Made by a program: the position numbers and the translations under genes. 64,000 nucleotides of DNA from Saccharopolyspora soli (GTDB taxonomy: Bacteria > Actinomycetota > Actinomycetes > Mycobacteriales > Pseudonocardiaceae): NCBI RefSeq assembly GCF_022678645.1, contig NZ_JALBWV010000012.1, positions 1 through 64,000 on the forward strand. Reading direction: 5' to 3'. Below the pieces are notes generated by a model. It was not told the DNA's origin, did not search any database, and saw only the letters and a list, made by a program, of their open reading frames with translations. Shown piece by piece: positions 14,740 through 24,809 of this stretch; the stretch's first letter is position 1; each line of letters opens with the position of its first letter.

Positions 14740-15987
14740 ATGCCAGAAGTGATCTTCAGCGTCGACCAGTCGAAGTCGATGCGCGAACAGGCAGTACCCG
14801 GGCACAACCGGTGGCACCCGGACATCCCGCTGGCCGCCATGGTTCGGCCCGGCCAGGAGTTCCGCGTCGAATGCCGCGATTGGACCGATGCGCAACTCGG
14901 CAACAACGACTCGGCCAACGACGTGCGGGACGTCAACCTGGATCTCACGCACATGCTCAGCGGGCCGATCGGTGTCGAAGGCGCGGAACCAGGCGACCTG
15001 CTGGTCGTCGACCTGCTCGACCTCGGTCCGGTCCCGCAGCAGGTCGGTGACGCGCCGGGCCAGGGCTGGGGCTACACCGGTGTGTTCGCCAAGGCCAACG
15101 GTGGCGGCTTCCTGACGGACTACTTCCCGGACGCCTACAAGGCGGTCTGGGACTTCCACGGGCAGCAGTGCACCTCGCGGCACCTTCCCGGCATCCGCTA
15201 CACCGGCATCACGCACCCCGGCCTGATCGGTACCGCTCCCTCGGCCGATCTGCTGGCCAAGTGGAACCGGCGGGAGAAGGCGCTCATCGACACCGATCCG
15301 AACCGGGTTCCGCCGCTGGGGCTGCCGCCCACCGCACCTGGCGCGCTGTGCGGTCAGGCCGACGGCAGCGACGCGGAGCGAATCGCCAACGAGGGTGCCC
15401 GGACCGTCCCGGCCCGGGAGAACGGAGGGAACCAGGACATCAAGAACTTCACCCGAGGGTCGCGGGTCTTCTTCCCGGTCTTCGTGGACAAGGCGAAGCT
15501 GTCCATGGGTGATCTGCACTTCAGCCAGGGCGACGGCGAGATCACCTTCTGCGGTGCGATCGAAATGGGCGGTTTCATCGATCTGCACGTCGACGTCATC
15601 AAGGACGGCATGGCGAAGTACGGCGTGACCACCAACCCGCTGTTCATGCCGGGCAACGTCGAGCCGCGGTACTCGGAGTTCCTGTCCTTCTCGGGGATTT
15701 CGGTGGACCACGACACGGACACGAACCACTACATGGACGCCACGGTGGCCTACCGGCGAGCCTGCCTGAACGGCGTCGAGTACCTCAAGAAGTGGGGTTA
15801 CACCGGCGAACAGGCATACCTGCTGCTCGGCTCGGCGCCCATCGAGGGCCGGATCAGCGGCATCGTCGACATCCCGAACGCCTGCTGCACGCTGTACGTG
15901 CCAGCGGCGATCTTCGACTTCGACGTCCGCCCCAACGCGGCAGGCCCGGTCCACGCGGACCGAGGCCAGTGCGCCGTCACATCCTGA
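14740..15987 (+). CDS. fmdA: Formamidase
   Basis: Acetamidase/formamidase family enzyme hydrolysing formamide to formate and ammonia. The 415-residue protein has HNRWHPDIP, VDLLDLGP, HPGLIGTAPS and FTRGSRVFFPVFVDKAKLSMGDLHFSQGDGE, all typical of FmdA, with the normal length of about 410. The ATG at 14740 follows a strong GAGGAGG site. It is the last gene of fmdB-amiS-fmdA, and its end is followed by a strong hairpin. Confidence 0.92.
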   Translation: MPEVIFSVDQSKSMREQAVPGHNRWHPDIPLAAMVRPGQEFRVECRDWTDAQLGNNDSANDVRDVNLDLTHMLSGPIGVEGAEPGDLLVVDLLDLGPVPQQVGDAPGQGWGYTGVFAKANGGGFLTDYFPDAYKAVWDFHGQQCTSRHLPGIRYTGITHPGLIGTAPSADLLAKWNRREKALIDTDPNRVPPLGLPPTAPGALCGQADGSDAERIANEGARTVPARENGGNQDIKNFTRGSRVFFPVFVDKAKLSMGDLHFSQGDGEITFCGAIEMGGFIDLHVDVIKDGMAKYGVTTNPLFMPGNVEPRYSEFLSFSGISVDHDTDTNHYMDATVAYRRACLNGVEYLKKWGYTGEQAYLLLGSAPIEGRISGIVDIPNACCTLYVPAAIFDFDVRPNAAGPVHADRGQCAVTS

Positions 15988-16007
15988 CGACCCCATCCGG
16001 ATGAAGA

Positions 16008-16056
16008 GCGAAGGGCACCTTCGACCGAGTAAGCCGGTCGAAGGTGCCATTCACTC
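16008..16056. terminator. Bidirectional hairpin terminator (palindrome family C)
   Basis: AAGGGCACC...TCGACC (16011-16026) pairs with GGTCGAAGGTGCC (16036-16051) with one mismatch. It lies between convergent fmdA and pheT. Core and loop closely resemble the hairpins at 23497, 26153, 28003, 31308 and 60731. Confidence 0.7.
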
Positions 16057-16077
16057 CGCCCTGATCGGGTGAGCGGG

Positions 16078-18570
16078 TCAGGTGCGCAGGGTGGCGCCGA
16101 GGTGTTGGGTGGCGGCTTGGACCGCCGCGTCGCGGGCCTCGGTGGCCTCCTCCTGCTTGAGGGTTCGGTCCGGCGCGCGGAAGCTCAGGGCCAGGGCCAG
16201 GGACTTCTTGCCCTCGCCGAGCTGCTCTCCCGCGTAGACGTCGAACAGCCGCACGTCCTCCAGCAGGTCGCCGCCGCCGGTGCGGACCACTTCGATCAGC
16301 TCGGCCGCGGCCACGCTGTCGTCCACCACCAGCGCGATGTCCATCAGCACCGGCGGGTAGGGCGAGATCTGCGGCGCCGGGCGGCGGTCGGTCAGCGGCA
16401 GGGCGTCCAGGTCCAGTTCCATCGCGCAGGTCCGCTTCGGCAGACCGAGCGCCTCGACGACCTTCGGGTGCAGCTCACCGGCGTGGCCGACCACGGTGCC
16501 GCCGACCTCCAGCTGCGCGCACCGGCCGGGATGCCAAGGGGCGAACGCGCTGGCCCGCACGGTCAGTTCGACCCCGGCGGCCGACGCGACCACGCGCGCT
16601 GCTTGGACCGCATCCGCCCAGCTCGCTTCGCGGCCCTTGCCCCACCAGCCAGCCCGCTCGCGCTGACCGCCCAGCAGCACGCCGACGTGCGTCGGTTGCG
16701 CTGGCAGCGCGGCGTGCAGTGCGGCGAGCTCGTCGTCGGTGGGCCGCTTGGCGACGCCGACCTCGGGCACCGGCGGCTGGTTCTCCGCAGGCTGCACGAT
16801 CTGTCCGATGTGGAACAGCGCGAGGTCGCGCTGGCCTCGGGATACGTTGCGCTGCATGGTTTCGACCAGCCCGGCCAACAGCGTCGTGGTCAGCAGCGAC
16901 CGGTCGCTTTCCAGCGCGTTGAGCACCGAAACGGTGCGTCGCCGGGGATCGTCCTCCGCCAGGCCGAAGGCGTCCAGCGTCGCCTCGCCGACGAACGGGA
17001 ACGGCAGCACCTCGACGTAGCCCTCACCGGCCAGCGCCCGCGACACGGCGCGCTTGCGGCGCTGCGCGGCGGTGAGCCCACGTCCGGGCGGCGCCGCGGG
17101 CAGCACCGAGGGGATCGTTTGGTAGCCCTCCAGGCGCAGCACCTCCTCCACCAGGTCGGCGGGCTGCAACAGGTCGGGCCGCCAAGTCGGCGGAGTCGCG
17201 GTGACCAGGCCAACGCCTTCGTCGGACGTGCTGACCTCGATGCGGCAGCCGATCTGACCAAGCCGTCGCGCGGTCACCCCGCGCTCGTAGTTCACCCCAG
17301 CGATCTTGTCCGGCAACGCCAGCGGCATGGTCACCGGCGCGGGAGGCTTCGGCTCCCCGACATCGGTGCGGCCGGGCACGATGGTGCCCTCGCCGTAGCG
17401 GACCAGCAGCTGCGCGGCCAGCTCGGTGGCCACGGCGGCGATCGCCGGGTCCACCGACCGCTCGAAGCGCTTGCCCGCCTCGCTGGGCAGCTTGTGCCTT
17501 CGGATGGTGCGGGCGATGCTGGCCGGATCCCAGTTCGCCGCCTCCAGCAGCACGTCGCGCGTGTTGTGGCTGATCTCGGTGCTTTCCCCGCCCATCACGC
17601 CAGCCAGCGACACCGGACCGGTCTCGTCGCAGATCACGATGTCGTCCGGGTCCAGCTCGCGGGACAGACCGTCCAGCGTGGTCAGCTTCTCCCCCTGCTC
17701 CGCGCGGCGCACCACCAGGTCACCGGTCAGCTTCGCGGTGTCGAAGGCGTGCAGCGGCTGGCCGAGTTCGAGCATCACGTAGTTGGTGATGTCCACGGCC
17801 AGCGAGATGGAACGGATCCCGGCCAGCGCCAGACGGCGGCGCATCCACCACGGGCTCGGTGCGGTCGGGTCAACCCCGGTGACCCGGCGGAACACGAACC
17901 GCGAGCAGGCGTCCGGGTCGCGCAGCTCCACCTTCCGGGACGGCCGGTCGTCGGCCGGGACCGGCCGCAGGCCCGGATCGCCGAAAGGCAGCTCCAGCGC
18001 GTTGGACAGCTCGCGGGCCAAGCCGCGCACCGAGAAGCAGTAGCCGCGGTCCGGGGTGATGGACAGCTCGATGATCGCGTCGTCCAAGCCCACCAGCGCG
18101 ACCGCGTCGTCGCCGGGACTGGCCGAACCGGAGGGCAGCACCAGGATGCCCGCGTGGTCCTCACCGATGCCCAGCTCCTTGGCCGAGCAGATCATGCCCT
18201 CGCTGACCTTGCCGTAGGTCTTGCGCGCGGTGATCTCGAAGTCGCCGGGCAGCACGGTGCCGGGCAGGGCGACCACGACCAGGTCGCCTTCCTGGAAGTT
18301 GCTGGCACCGCAGATGATGCCCTGCACCCGCGGCTGCCCGGACTCGGTCTCGCCGACCTCGACCTGGCAGTACCGGATCGGCTTCTTGAACTCGGCGAGC
18401 TCCTCGATCTGGACGACCCGACCGGCCACGAGCGGCCCGCGCACCTGCGTCAGGTGGGTGACCTCCTCGACCTCCAACCCGATCCGGACGAACGCTTCGG
18501 CCAACGTCTCCGCGGTCGTCTCCTCGGGCAGCTCAAGGTGCTCGGCCAACCAGGAAACCGGAATCCGCAC
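16078..18570 (-). CDS. pheT: Phenylalanyl-tRNA synthetase beta subunit
   Basis: Large subunit of the alpha2-beta2 enzyme. The 830-residue protein starts VRIPVSWLAEHLELP from a GTG. It has the tRNA-binding EMAP-like domain (about 45-155), the B3/B4 editing region, a B5 domain (about 410-480) and the C-terminal FDX-ACB anticodon-binding domain (PPVLMDIALVVDD...). Length is normal. AAGGG lies about ten bases upstream. It follows pheS by 45 bases, forming a pheST operon. Confidence 0.96.
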   Translation of the reverse strand: MRIPVSWLAEHLELPEETTAETLAEAFVRIGLEVEEVTHLTQVRGPLVAGRVVQIEELAEFKKPIRYCQVEVGETESGQPRVQGIICGASNFQEGDLVVVALPGTVLPGDFEITARKTYGKVSEGMICSAKELGIGEDHAGILVLPSGSASPGDDAVALVGLDDAIIELSITPDRGYCFSVRGLARELSNALELPFGDPGLRPVPADDRPSRKVELRDPDACSRFVFRRVTGVDPTAPSPWWMRRRLALAGIRSISLAVDITNYVMLELGQPLHAFDTAKLTGDLVVRRAEQGEKLTTLDGLSRELDPDDIVICDETGPVSLAGVMGGESTEISHNTRDVLLEAANWDPASIARTIRRHKLPSEAGKRFERSVDPAIAAVATELAAQLLVRYGEGTIVPGRTDVGEPKPPAPVTMPLALPDKIAGVNYERGVTARRLGQIGCRIEVSTSDEGVGLVTATPPTWRPDLLQPADLVEEVLRLEGYQTIPSVLPAAPPGRGLTAAQRRKRAVSRALAGEGYVEVLPFPFVGEATLDAFGLAEDDPRRRTVSVLNALESDRSLLTTTLLAGLVETMQRNVSRGQRDLALFHIGQIVQPAENQPPVPEVGVAKRPTDDELAALHAALPAQPTHVGVLLGGQRERAGWWGKGREASWADAVQAARVVASAAGVELTVRASAFAPWHPGRCAQLEVGGTVVGHAGELHPKVVEALGLPKRTCAMELDLDALPLTDRRPAPQISPYPPVLMDIALVVDDSVAAAELIEVVRTGGGDLLEDVRLFDVYAGEQLGEGKKSLALALSFRAPDRTLKQEEATEARDAAVQAATQHLGATLRT

Positions 18571-18615
18571 TTGGTCAGGCCCTTCTCTCGTTCAGGTGGG
18601 TGGTGTCGGTGGGCA

Positions 18616-19794
<1,179 letters not shown>

Positions 19795-19886
19795 CTAGAG
19801 TCTATGCGACGGCCCCAATCCAATTTCGCGGAGATCCAGCCGACACGTCCAGGGACAGTTTTGCCTACAACTGTCGCTCTACGCGG

Positions 19887-20738
19887 CTAGCGGTGTTGGG
19901 CGCGGGCGGAGGCGTAGAGGCAGACCGCTGCGGCGGTGGCCAGGTTGAGGCTTTCCGCTCGGCCGTACAGCGGCACCCGCAGGGTGGTGTCCAGTTCGGA
20001 CTTGACCTCGGCTGGCAGGCCGTGCGCTTCGCCGCCGAACACCCACGCCGTGGGTGCGGCGAGGTCGCCGCCGCGGTCGGCCGCGTCGAGGTCGCTGGTG
20101 GCGTGACCGTCGGCGCCGACCAGTCGGAGCCCGGCCGCGCGGCAGGCGGCGAGCACGGCGGTGACGTCGCGGTCCCGCGCGATGGGCAGGTGGAAGAGGC
20201 TGCCGGTGGAAGCCCGCACCGCTTTGCCGTTGAAGGCGTCGACGGTGTCACCGGCGAACAGCACAGCCCCGGCTCCGGCGGCATCGGCGACCCGGACCAC
20301 CGTTCCGGCGTTGCCTGGGTCGGCCACGCCGACCAGCACGGCGACCAGTTCGGGCCGCTCGGCCAACGCGGCGGCCAAGCTGGTGTCCGGCAGGTCGCAG
20401 ACCGCGATCAGACCTTGCGGCGTCACCGTCTCCGACAACGAGGCCGCAGCCCGCTCGGTCACCAGGTGCACTGGCACAGACTGCGCCCGAGCCCGTGCCA
20501 CGAGCTCAACGTGCCGGGGCTGCTCGGTGGCGAACACATCGCGCACCCGCAGCGTTCCGTCCGCGTTCGCGGCCAGCGCCTCGCCGACTGCCTGGGCGCC
20601 TTCGGCGAGGAACGCCCCGGCTTTCTCCCGGCCAGCGCGGCGGGTGAGCTTGCGAGCGACCGCGACCCGGGACGATCGCTCCGTCAGCGGAGTGCTCGTC
20701 CCGGGTCGCGATGCGGCAGAAGTGCGTTCGGCGATCAG
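19887..20738 (-). CDS. SpoU/TrmH-family RNA 2'-O-methyltransferase
   Basis: SAM-dependent SPOUT enzyme methylating rRNA or tRNA ribose. The N-terminal substrate-binding domain ([17 protein letters not shown]) is followed by the knotted core with [24 protein letters not shown] and [18 protein letters not shown]. No ATG, GTG or TTG exists in the needed part of the frame. The best candidate is a CTG at 20736-20738 whose last two bases belong to the rplT stop (CTGA), giving 283 residues. A strong hairpin lies inside the first 25 codons. It is encoded just after rplT, a common placement. Confidence 0.85.
   Translation of the reverse strand: MIAERTSAASRPGTSTPLTERSSRVAVARKLTRRAGREKAGAFLAEGAQAVGEALAANADGTLRVRDVFATEQPRHVELVARARAQSVPVHLVTERAAASLSETVTPQGLIAVCDLPDTSLAAALAERPELVAVLVGVADPGNAGTVVRVADAAGAGAVLFAGDTVDAFNGKAVRASTGSLFHLPIARDRDVTAVLAACRAAGLRLVGADGHATSDLDAADRGGDLAAPTAWVFGGEAHGLPAEVKSELDTTLRVPLYGRAESLNLATAAAVCLYASARAQHR
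20662..20709 (-). terminator. Strong hairpin after rplT, inside the methyltransferase 5' end
   Basis: Arms of 14 bases (20662-20675 and 20696-20709, core CCCGGGACGA) are perfect complements. An inner CTCCG/CGGAG stem and a TCAG loop sit inside them. It could attenuate transcription or be a processing site between the ribosomal protein genes and the methyltransferase gene. No T-run follows, so classical termination is uncertain. Confidence 0.5.
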
Positions 20739-21103
20739 GCCGCACTCTCCGGCAGGTTCTTGCGCGCCACCTCGACCAGCGCGGCGAACGCTTGCGGCTC
20801 GTTGACCGCGAGCTCGGCCAGGATCTTGCGGTCCACCTCGACCTCGGCGGCCTTCAGGCCCTGCACGAAGCGGTTGTAGCTCAGCCCGTGCTGCCGACTC
20901 GCGGCGTTGATGCGGGTGATCCACAGCTTCCGGAAGTCGCCCTTGCGGGCGCGCCGGTCGCGGTAGGCGTAGGTCATCGAGTGGAGCATCTGCTCCTTGG
21001 CCTTGCGGTACAGCCGGGAGCGCTGACCGCGGTAACCGCGGGCCGACTCAAGAATGGTGCGGCGCTTCTTCTGGGCGTTGACTGCCCGCTTGACGCGTGC
21101 CAC
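20735..21103 (-). CDS. rplT: Large-subunit ribosomal protein bL20
   Basis: The 122-residue protein starts (GTG) [19 protein letters not shown] and contains [18 protein letters not shown] and [18 protein letters not shown], which are diagnostic of L20. Essential for 50S assembly. It is encoded after rpmI in the conserved infC-rpmI-rplT order. The C-terminus ends ESAA next to the coupled methyltransferase gene. Confidence 0.97.
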   Translation of the reverse strand: MARVKRAVNAQKKRRTILESARGYRGQRSRLYRKAKEQMLHSMTYAYRDRRARKGDFRKLWITRINAASRQHGLSYNRFVQGLKAAEVEVDRKILAELAVNEPQAFAALVEVARKNLPESAA

Positions 21104-21207
21104 GGGGTCCGTCCTGTTATCTCATCGGGGGCGGGAGACCGCCCGTGCGGGTGGCTGGAACTGCGTTGCTGACCTGCTGCTGTCCGATCGGGGGCAGCAA
21201 GATCGGC

Positions 21208-21402
21208 TCAGCGACCCAGCAGTCGTTTGATGCGCTTGACGTCAGCCTTGGCCACCGCTTCGGTGCCCTCAAGCCGACGGGTCACACGGCTGGACTTCTT
21301 CTCCAGGATGTGTCGACGACCGGCCTGCTCGCGCCGCAACTTGCCCGTACCGGTCACCTTGAAGCGCTTCGCGGTGCCCTTGTGGGTCTTGTTCTTCGGC
21401 AT
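21208..21402 (-). CDS. rpmI: Large-subunit ribosomal protein bL35
   Basis: The 64-residue basic protein [20 protein letters not shown]...[14 protein letters not shown] is a complete L35. It lies between infC and rplT, with about 90-105-base gaps on each side that could hold autoregulatory structure but show no distinct element to me. Confidence 0.97.
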   Translation of the reverse strand: MPKNKTHKGTAKRFKVTGTGKLRREQAGRRHILEKKSSRVTRRLEGTEAVAKADVKRIKRLLGR

Positions 21403-21493
21403 CTCTTCGTCCTCGTTTCGTACTGATGCCGGGCGGGGGAGCGGATCGCGTCCCGCCCGGCGTCACAACATCACGAGCCCTGGCGACAGGGTC

Positions 21494-22036
21494 TTACGAC
21501 GCGTTCGCCTTGGGCTTGGTCTTGTTCGACTTGTGCGGCGCAAGAACCATGATCATGTTCCGACCGTCCTGCTTCGGGTTCGCCTCGATGAACCCGAGGT
21601 CGGACACGTCATCGGCCAGTCGCTGCAGCAGGCGGAAACCCAACTCGGGACGCGACTGCTCGCGACCGCGGAACATGATCGTCACCTTGACCTTGTGACC
21701 CTGGTTGAGGAAGCGGGACACGTGGCCCTTCTTCGTCTCGTAGTCGTGCGGGTCGATCTTCGGCCGGAGCTTCTGCTCCTTGATGACGGTCTGCTGCTGG
21801 TTGCGGCGCGATTCGCGAGCCTTCTGCGCGCTCTCGTACTTGAACTTGCCGTAGTCCATGAGCTTGCAGACCGGCGGGCGCGCCTGCGGGGCGACCTCGA
21901 CAAGGTCCAGATCCGCTTCCTGGGCAAGTCGCAGCGCGTCCTCGATGCGGACGATCCCGACCTGTTCCCCGTTCGGTCCGACCAAGCGGACCTCCGGAAC
22001 CCGGATGCGGTCATTGATGCGCGTCTCGGAGCTGAT
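21494..22036 (-). CDS. infC: Translation initiation factor IF-3, probable ATC start
   Basis: IF-3 keeps 30S subunits free and checks start-codon pairing. The 180-residue protein has [32 protein letters not shown] and the C-terminal [17 protein letters not shown] and [13 protein letters not shown]. The family N-terminus begins at codon ATC (22034-22036), four bases after a strong AGGAGG (22041-22046); no ATG, GTG or TTG lies nearby in frame. A rare AUU/AUC start is how IF-3 autoregulates in other bacteria, so this is probably functional. Confidence 0.93.
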   Translation of the reverse strand: MSSETRINDRIRVPEVRLVGPNGEQVGIVRIEDALRLAQEADLDLVEVAPQARPPVCKLMDYGKFKYESAQKARESRRNQQQTVIKEQKLRPKIDPHDYETKKGHVSRFLNQGHKVKVTIMFRGREQSRPELGFRLLQRLADDVSDLGFIEANPKQDGRNMIMVLAPHKSNKTKPKANAS

Positions 22037-22315
22037 GGGCCCTCCTCGGTTCGATGGCTGTGGTTGACTGCACCGCGGCGCGTAGAGCTCACCCCGGAAT
22101 GCAGAGGTCCCGTCGGTTTCCGCCTGCGCGGACCGCGGGACCCTGACTCCAAACCGATCGAACCGGTACCGCAATACCGTTCGTGCCGCCGACGGCTCGC
22201 GCCGCCAACAGGACCGGGACCCGGAAGCCTGTGGCGGCTACTCGGGTGGGAGCGGGACTCCACTTTGCCGCCCCCGCGTACACAGGGGCTGGTCGTGCGT
22301 GTCAGGGTAGCAGGC

Positions 22316-22723
22316 GTGACCGATCCGCAGCCAACCGCACCCCTGACCGACACGGCCGACCAGACGACCGGTGAGCCAGCGCACGACGCAGACAATGATT
22401 TCAACGTCCGTGAGCTCGCGGATGTTCCCAGCGTCGAGGTGATCAGCCGGGCGGCGGTGATGCTGATGTCCGCGGCGGCGGAGAAGCTTGGGCTGGCCGC
22501 TGACGACCCGGACACGGCCGCGGCACGCGACCTGGACGAGGCGCGACGGCTGATCACGGCGCTGGCCGGTCTGGTCACCGCCTCCGTCGAATACCTCGGA
22601 CCGCACGCGGGCCCGATCCGCGACGGCCTCCAGACCTTGCAGCGGGCGTTCCGCGAAGCCTCGACCCACCCGGACGCACCGGGCCGGGGACCAGGCGAGA
22701 AGTACACCGGCCCGGTCTACTGA
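22316..22723 (+). CDS. DUF1844 protein
   Basis: The 135-residue protein has VPSVEVISRAAVMLMSAAAEKLGL and DLDEARRLITALAGLV, the helical pattern of the DUF1844 family, which is often found beside infC in actinobacteria. An acidic N-terminus precedes the domain. Function unknown. The GTG at 22316 has no clear ribosome site and the transcript may be leaderless. It is divergent from infC across about 280 bases. Confidence 0.8.
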   Translation: MTDPQPTAPLTDTADQTTGEPAHDADNDFNVRELADVPSVEVISRAAVMLMSAAAEKLGLAADDPDTAAARDLDEARRLITALAGLVTASVEYLGPHAGPIRDGLQTLQRAFREASTHPDAPGRGPGEKYTGPVY

Positions 22724-22808
22724 TCCAGCGGCCTTCGATGGGACGGCACTTAATCAGTGGTGCCCGGTGCGGGGACTTGTCAGGCTGGCCCAGGAGGTGC
22801 ACTGGAAA

Positions 22809-23447
22809 ATGGTTTCCGTTGATCGGTTGTTGGTGTTCGCCACGATTTCGCTGGTGCTCATCGCGATGCCTGGGCCGAGTGTGCTGTTCGTGGTGGGCCG
22901 CGCCCTGGCCCATGGCAGGCGCATCGCGTTGACCAGCGTCGTGGGCAACGCCATCGGCTGCTATCTGGCCTGCGCCGCGATCGCGCTGGGCCTGGGTGCC
23001 GTGGTGACGCAGTCGTTGGTGGCGTTCACCGTGATCAAAATCGCGGGCGCGCTGTACCTGATCTACCTGGGCATCAAGGCGTTGCGCAGCAGCCGCCCGC
23101 TGGCTGCGGCCCTGCCCGAGCAATCGCCGCCCCTGGGCAACCTGCGGACGTTGCGGGAGGGCGTCGTGGTGGGCGTGGCGAACCCGAAGACGTTCATCTT
23201 CTTCACCGCGGTGGTGCCGCAGTTCGTCGATCCCGCGCTGGGCGGCGTGCCGGTTCAGATGTTGCTGCTGGGGTTGATCCCGATCGCCATCGCGCTGGTC
23301 TCGGACAGCGCGTGGGGTCTGTTCGCGGCCAAGGCGCGCGACTGGATCGCCAGCGCCCCGCGCCGGTTGGCGATCGTCCAGCGCGTGGGCGGTTTCGCCA
23401 TGATCGGCCTCGGCCTGTCCATCGCCGTCACCGGGCGCCGCGACTGA
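22809..23447 (+). CDS. LysE/RhtB-family exporter
   Basis: The 212-residue inner-membrane protein has about six hydrophobic segments and the family pattern MPGPSVLFVVGRALAHGRR with GVVVGVANPKTFIFF in the middle. Members export amino acids such as lysine, homoserine or threonine; the substrate is not readable. The ATG at 22809 follows GGAGG by 11 bases. It is convergent with the ridA-like gene across a strong hairpin. Confidence 0.88.
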   Translation: MVSVDRLLVFATISLVLIAMPGPSVLFVVGRALAHGRRIALTSVVGNAIGCYLACAAIALGLGAVVTQSLVAFTVIKIAGALYLIYLGIKALRSSRPLAAALPEQSPPLGNLRTLREGVVVGVANPKTFIFFTAVVPQFVDPALGGVPVQMLLLGLIPIAIALVSDSAWGLFAAKARDWIASAPRRLAIVQRVGGFAMIGLGLSIAVTGRRD

Positions 23448-23496
23448 GCGGTCGCGCAGGTCCCGATCCGCGCACCCCAACACGTTCAGGTGAAGC

Positions 23497-23543
23497 GTGA
23501 GGGGCACCCTTCACCAACTTACTTGGTAAAGGGTGCCCCTCAC
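23497..23543. terminator. Bidirectional hairpin terminator (palindrome family C)
   Basis: GTGAGGGGCACCCT (from 23497) pairs perfectly with AGGGTGCCCCTCAC (to 23543), and the stem continues to CCAA/TTGG with one mismatch around a CTTA loop. It lies between the convergent LysE and RidA genes. Confidence 0.75.
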
Positions 23544-23553
23544 CTCGGGTAGA

Positions 23554-23943
23554 TCAGTCGCCTAGGACGGCGAGGGCGTCGATCTCGACGAGTAGGCCCT
23601 GGGGGAGGCCGACGTAGACCGTGGTGCGGGCCGGGAACGGTTCGCCGACCACGCGCGCGTAGGTCTCGTTCATTTCCGCGAAGTGCGCGGTGTCGGTGAG
23701 GTAGACGCGCAGCATCAGCACGTCGTCCAGGGAGCCGCCCTCGGCCTCTAGGATCGCGATGACGTTGCGCAGCACCTGCTCGGTCTGCTCCGCGACGCCG
23801 CCCTCGACGACCTTGCCGGTCGCCGGGCTGACCGCGGTCTGCCCCGCGACCTGCAGGATGTTGCCCTTGCGGATGCCCTGCGACAGCGGGATGTTCGCGG
23901 GCGGCTTCGGGGCTTTGTCGGTGCTGACCACGGTCCTGGCCAT
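23554..23943 (-). CDS. RidA/YjgF-family enamine/imine deaminase
   Basis: The 129-residue protein has VAGQTAVSPATGKVVEGGV, QTEQVLRNV, LMLRVYLTD and RTTVYVGLPQGLLVEIDALAV, the RidA family pattern, including the Arg that contacts the substrate carboxylate. RidA hydrolyses reactive imines released by PLP enzymes. The ATG overlaps the IclR stop (TGATG). Together with the divergent PLP lyase this points to clearance of 2-aminoacrylate-type intermediates. Confidence 0.9.
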   Translation of the reverse strand: MARTVVSTDKAPKPPANIPLSQGIRKGNILQVAGQTAVSPATGKVVEGGVAEQTEQVLRNVIAILEAEGGSLDDVLMLRVYLTDTAHFAEMNETYARVVGEPFPARTTVYVGLPQGLLVEIDALAVLGD

Positions 23944-24710
23944 CAGACTTCCTTTCGTTGCGGGTTTTCCTGCTGCCACCCCAGCTCGGCGGATACCCCA
24001 CCGGCGGCGCGCAGCACGTCATCGACGAGCCCCAGCAGGCCGTCGAAGTCCAGCAGTACCTTGGGCACCGACAGCGACACGGCCGCGACGACTTCGCCGC
24101 GGTGGTTGCGGATCGGGGCCCCGACGCAGTGGATGAAGTCCTCGTGTTCGCCGCGGTCCACCGCATAGCCCTGGACCCGCACCCGGTCCAGTTCGGCCAG
24201 GAACCGCTCGGCCGAGTCGATCGTGTTCGCGGTCAACTGGGGGTAGCTGAGCTGCTGCGCGAACTGGCGGCGCTGGCGCGACGGCCAGTCGGCCACCAGC
24301 GCCTTGCCCACGGCTGTGCAGTGCACGGGCGCGCGGCGGCCGATGCGGGAGTACATCCGCACCGGATGCTTGCTGTCGACCTTGTCGATGTAGACGACCT
24401 GGTCGTCCTCCAGGGTCGCCAGGTGCACGGTGTGCCCGCTGATCTCCCCCAACTCGACCAGGTGCGGCTGGGCCACACCGCGCACGTCCAGATCTTCCAG
24501 GGCGCGGTGCGCCAGGTCGAACAGGGCGCTGCCGAGACGGTAGTGGTGCACGTCCTCGCGGCGCACGAAGCGGCCCGCTTCGAGGGTGCGCAGCAGCCGC
24601 ATCGCGGTCGATTTGTGCACGCCCAAGCGCTGGGCGAGTTGGTCGAGCGTCTGCGGTCCAGCGGCCAGCGCGGTCAGCACGGTCAGACCGCGTTCCAAGC
24701 TCTGACTCAC
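23943..24710 (-). CDS. IclR-family transcription regulator
   Basis: The 255-residue protein has an N-terminal winged helix (QSLERGLTVLTALA, LGVHKSTAMRLLRTL) and a C-terminal effector domain (VHCTAVGKALVADW, GYAVDRGEHEDFIHCVGAPIRN). The GTG at 24710 is preferred because GGAG lies six bases upstream; a GTG at 24734 is also in frame. It probably controls the ridA gene behind it and the divergent D-amino-acid gene through the palindromes at 24773-24797. Confidence 0.9.
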   Translation of the reverse strand: MSQSLERGLTVLTALAAGPQTLDQLAQRLGVHKSTAMRLLRTLEAGRFVRREDVHHYRLGSALFDLAHRALEDLDVRGVAQPHLVELGEISGHTVHLATLEDDQVVYIDKVDSKHPVRMYSRIGRRAPVHCTAVGKALVADWPSRQRRQFAQQLSYPQLTANTIDSAERFLAELDRVRVQGYAVDRGEHEDFIHCVGAPIRNHRGEVVAAVSLSVPKVLLDFDGLLGLVDDVLRAAGGVSAELGWQQENPQRKEV

Positions 24711-24772
24711 CGGCGACTCCGTCCGTTGACGCACTGCGACGTCGAATGGTACTTACCTAGCTAGCACGTTAC

Positions 24773-24797
24773 GCAATACATGTTGCATTTTGCGCAA
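24773..24797. promoter_or_regulatory. Palindromes, probable IclR operator
   Basis: GCAA-TACATG-TTGC (24773-24786) and TTGC-N7-GCAA (24783-24797) overlap in the short divergent region between the IclR gene and the PLP enzyme gene. Position immediately before the downstream AGGAGG fits autoregulation and control of the catabolic gene. Confidence 0.45.
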
Positions 24798-24809
24798 TAG
24801 GAGGCTTTC

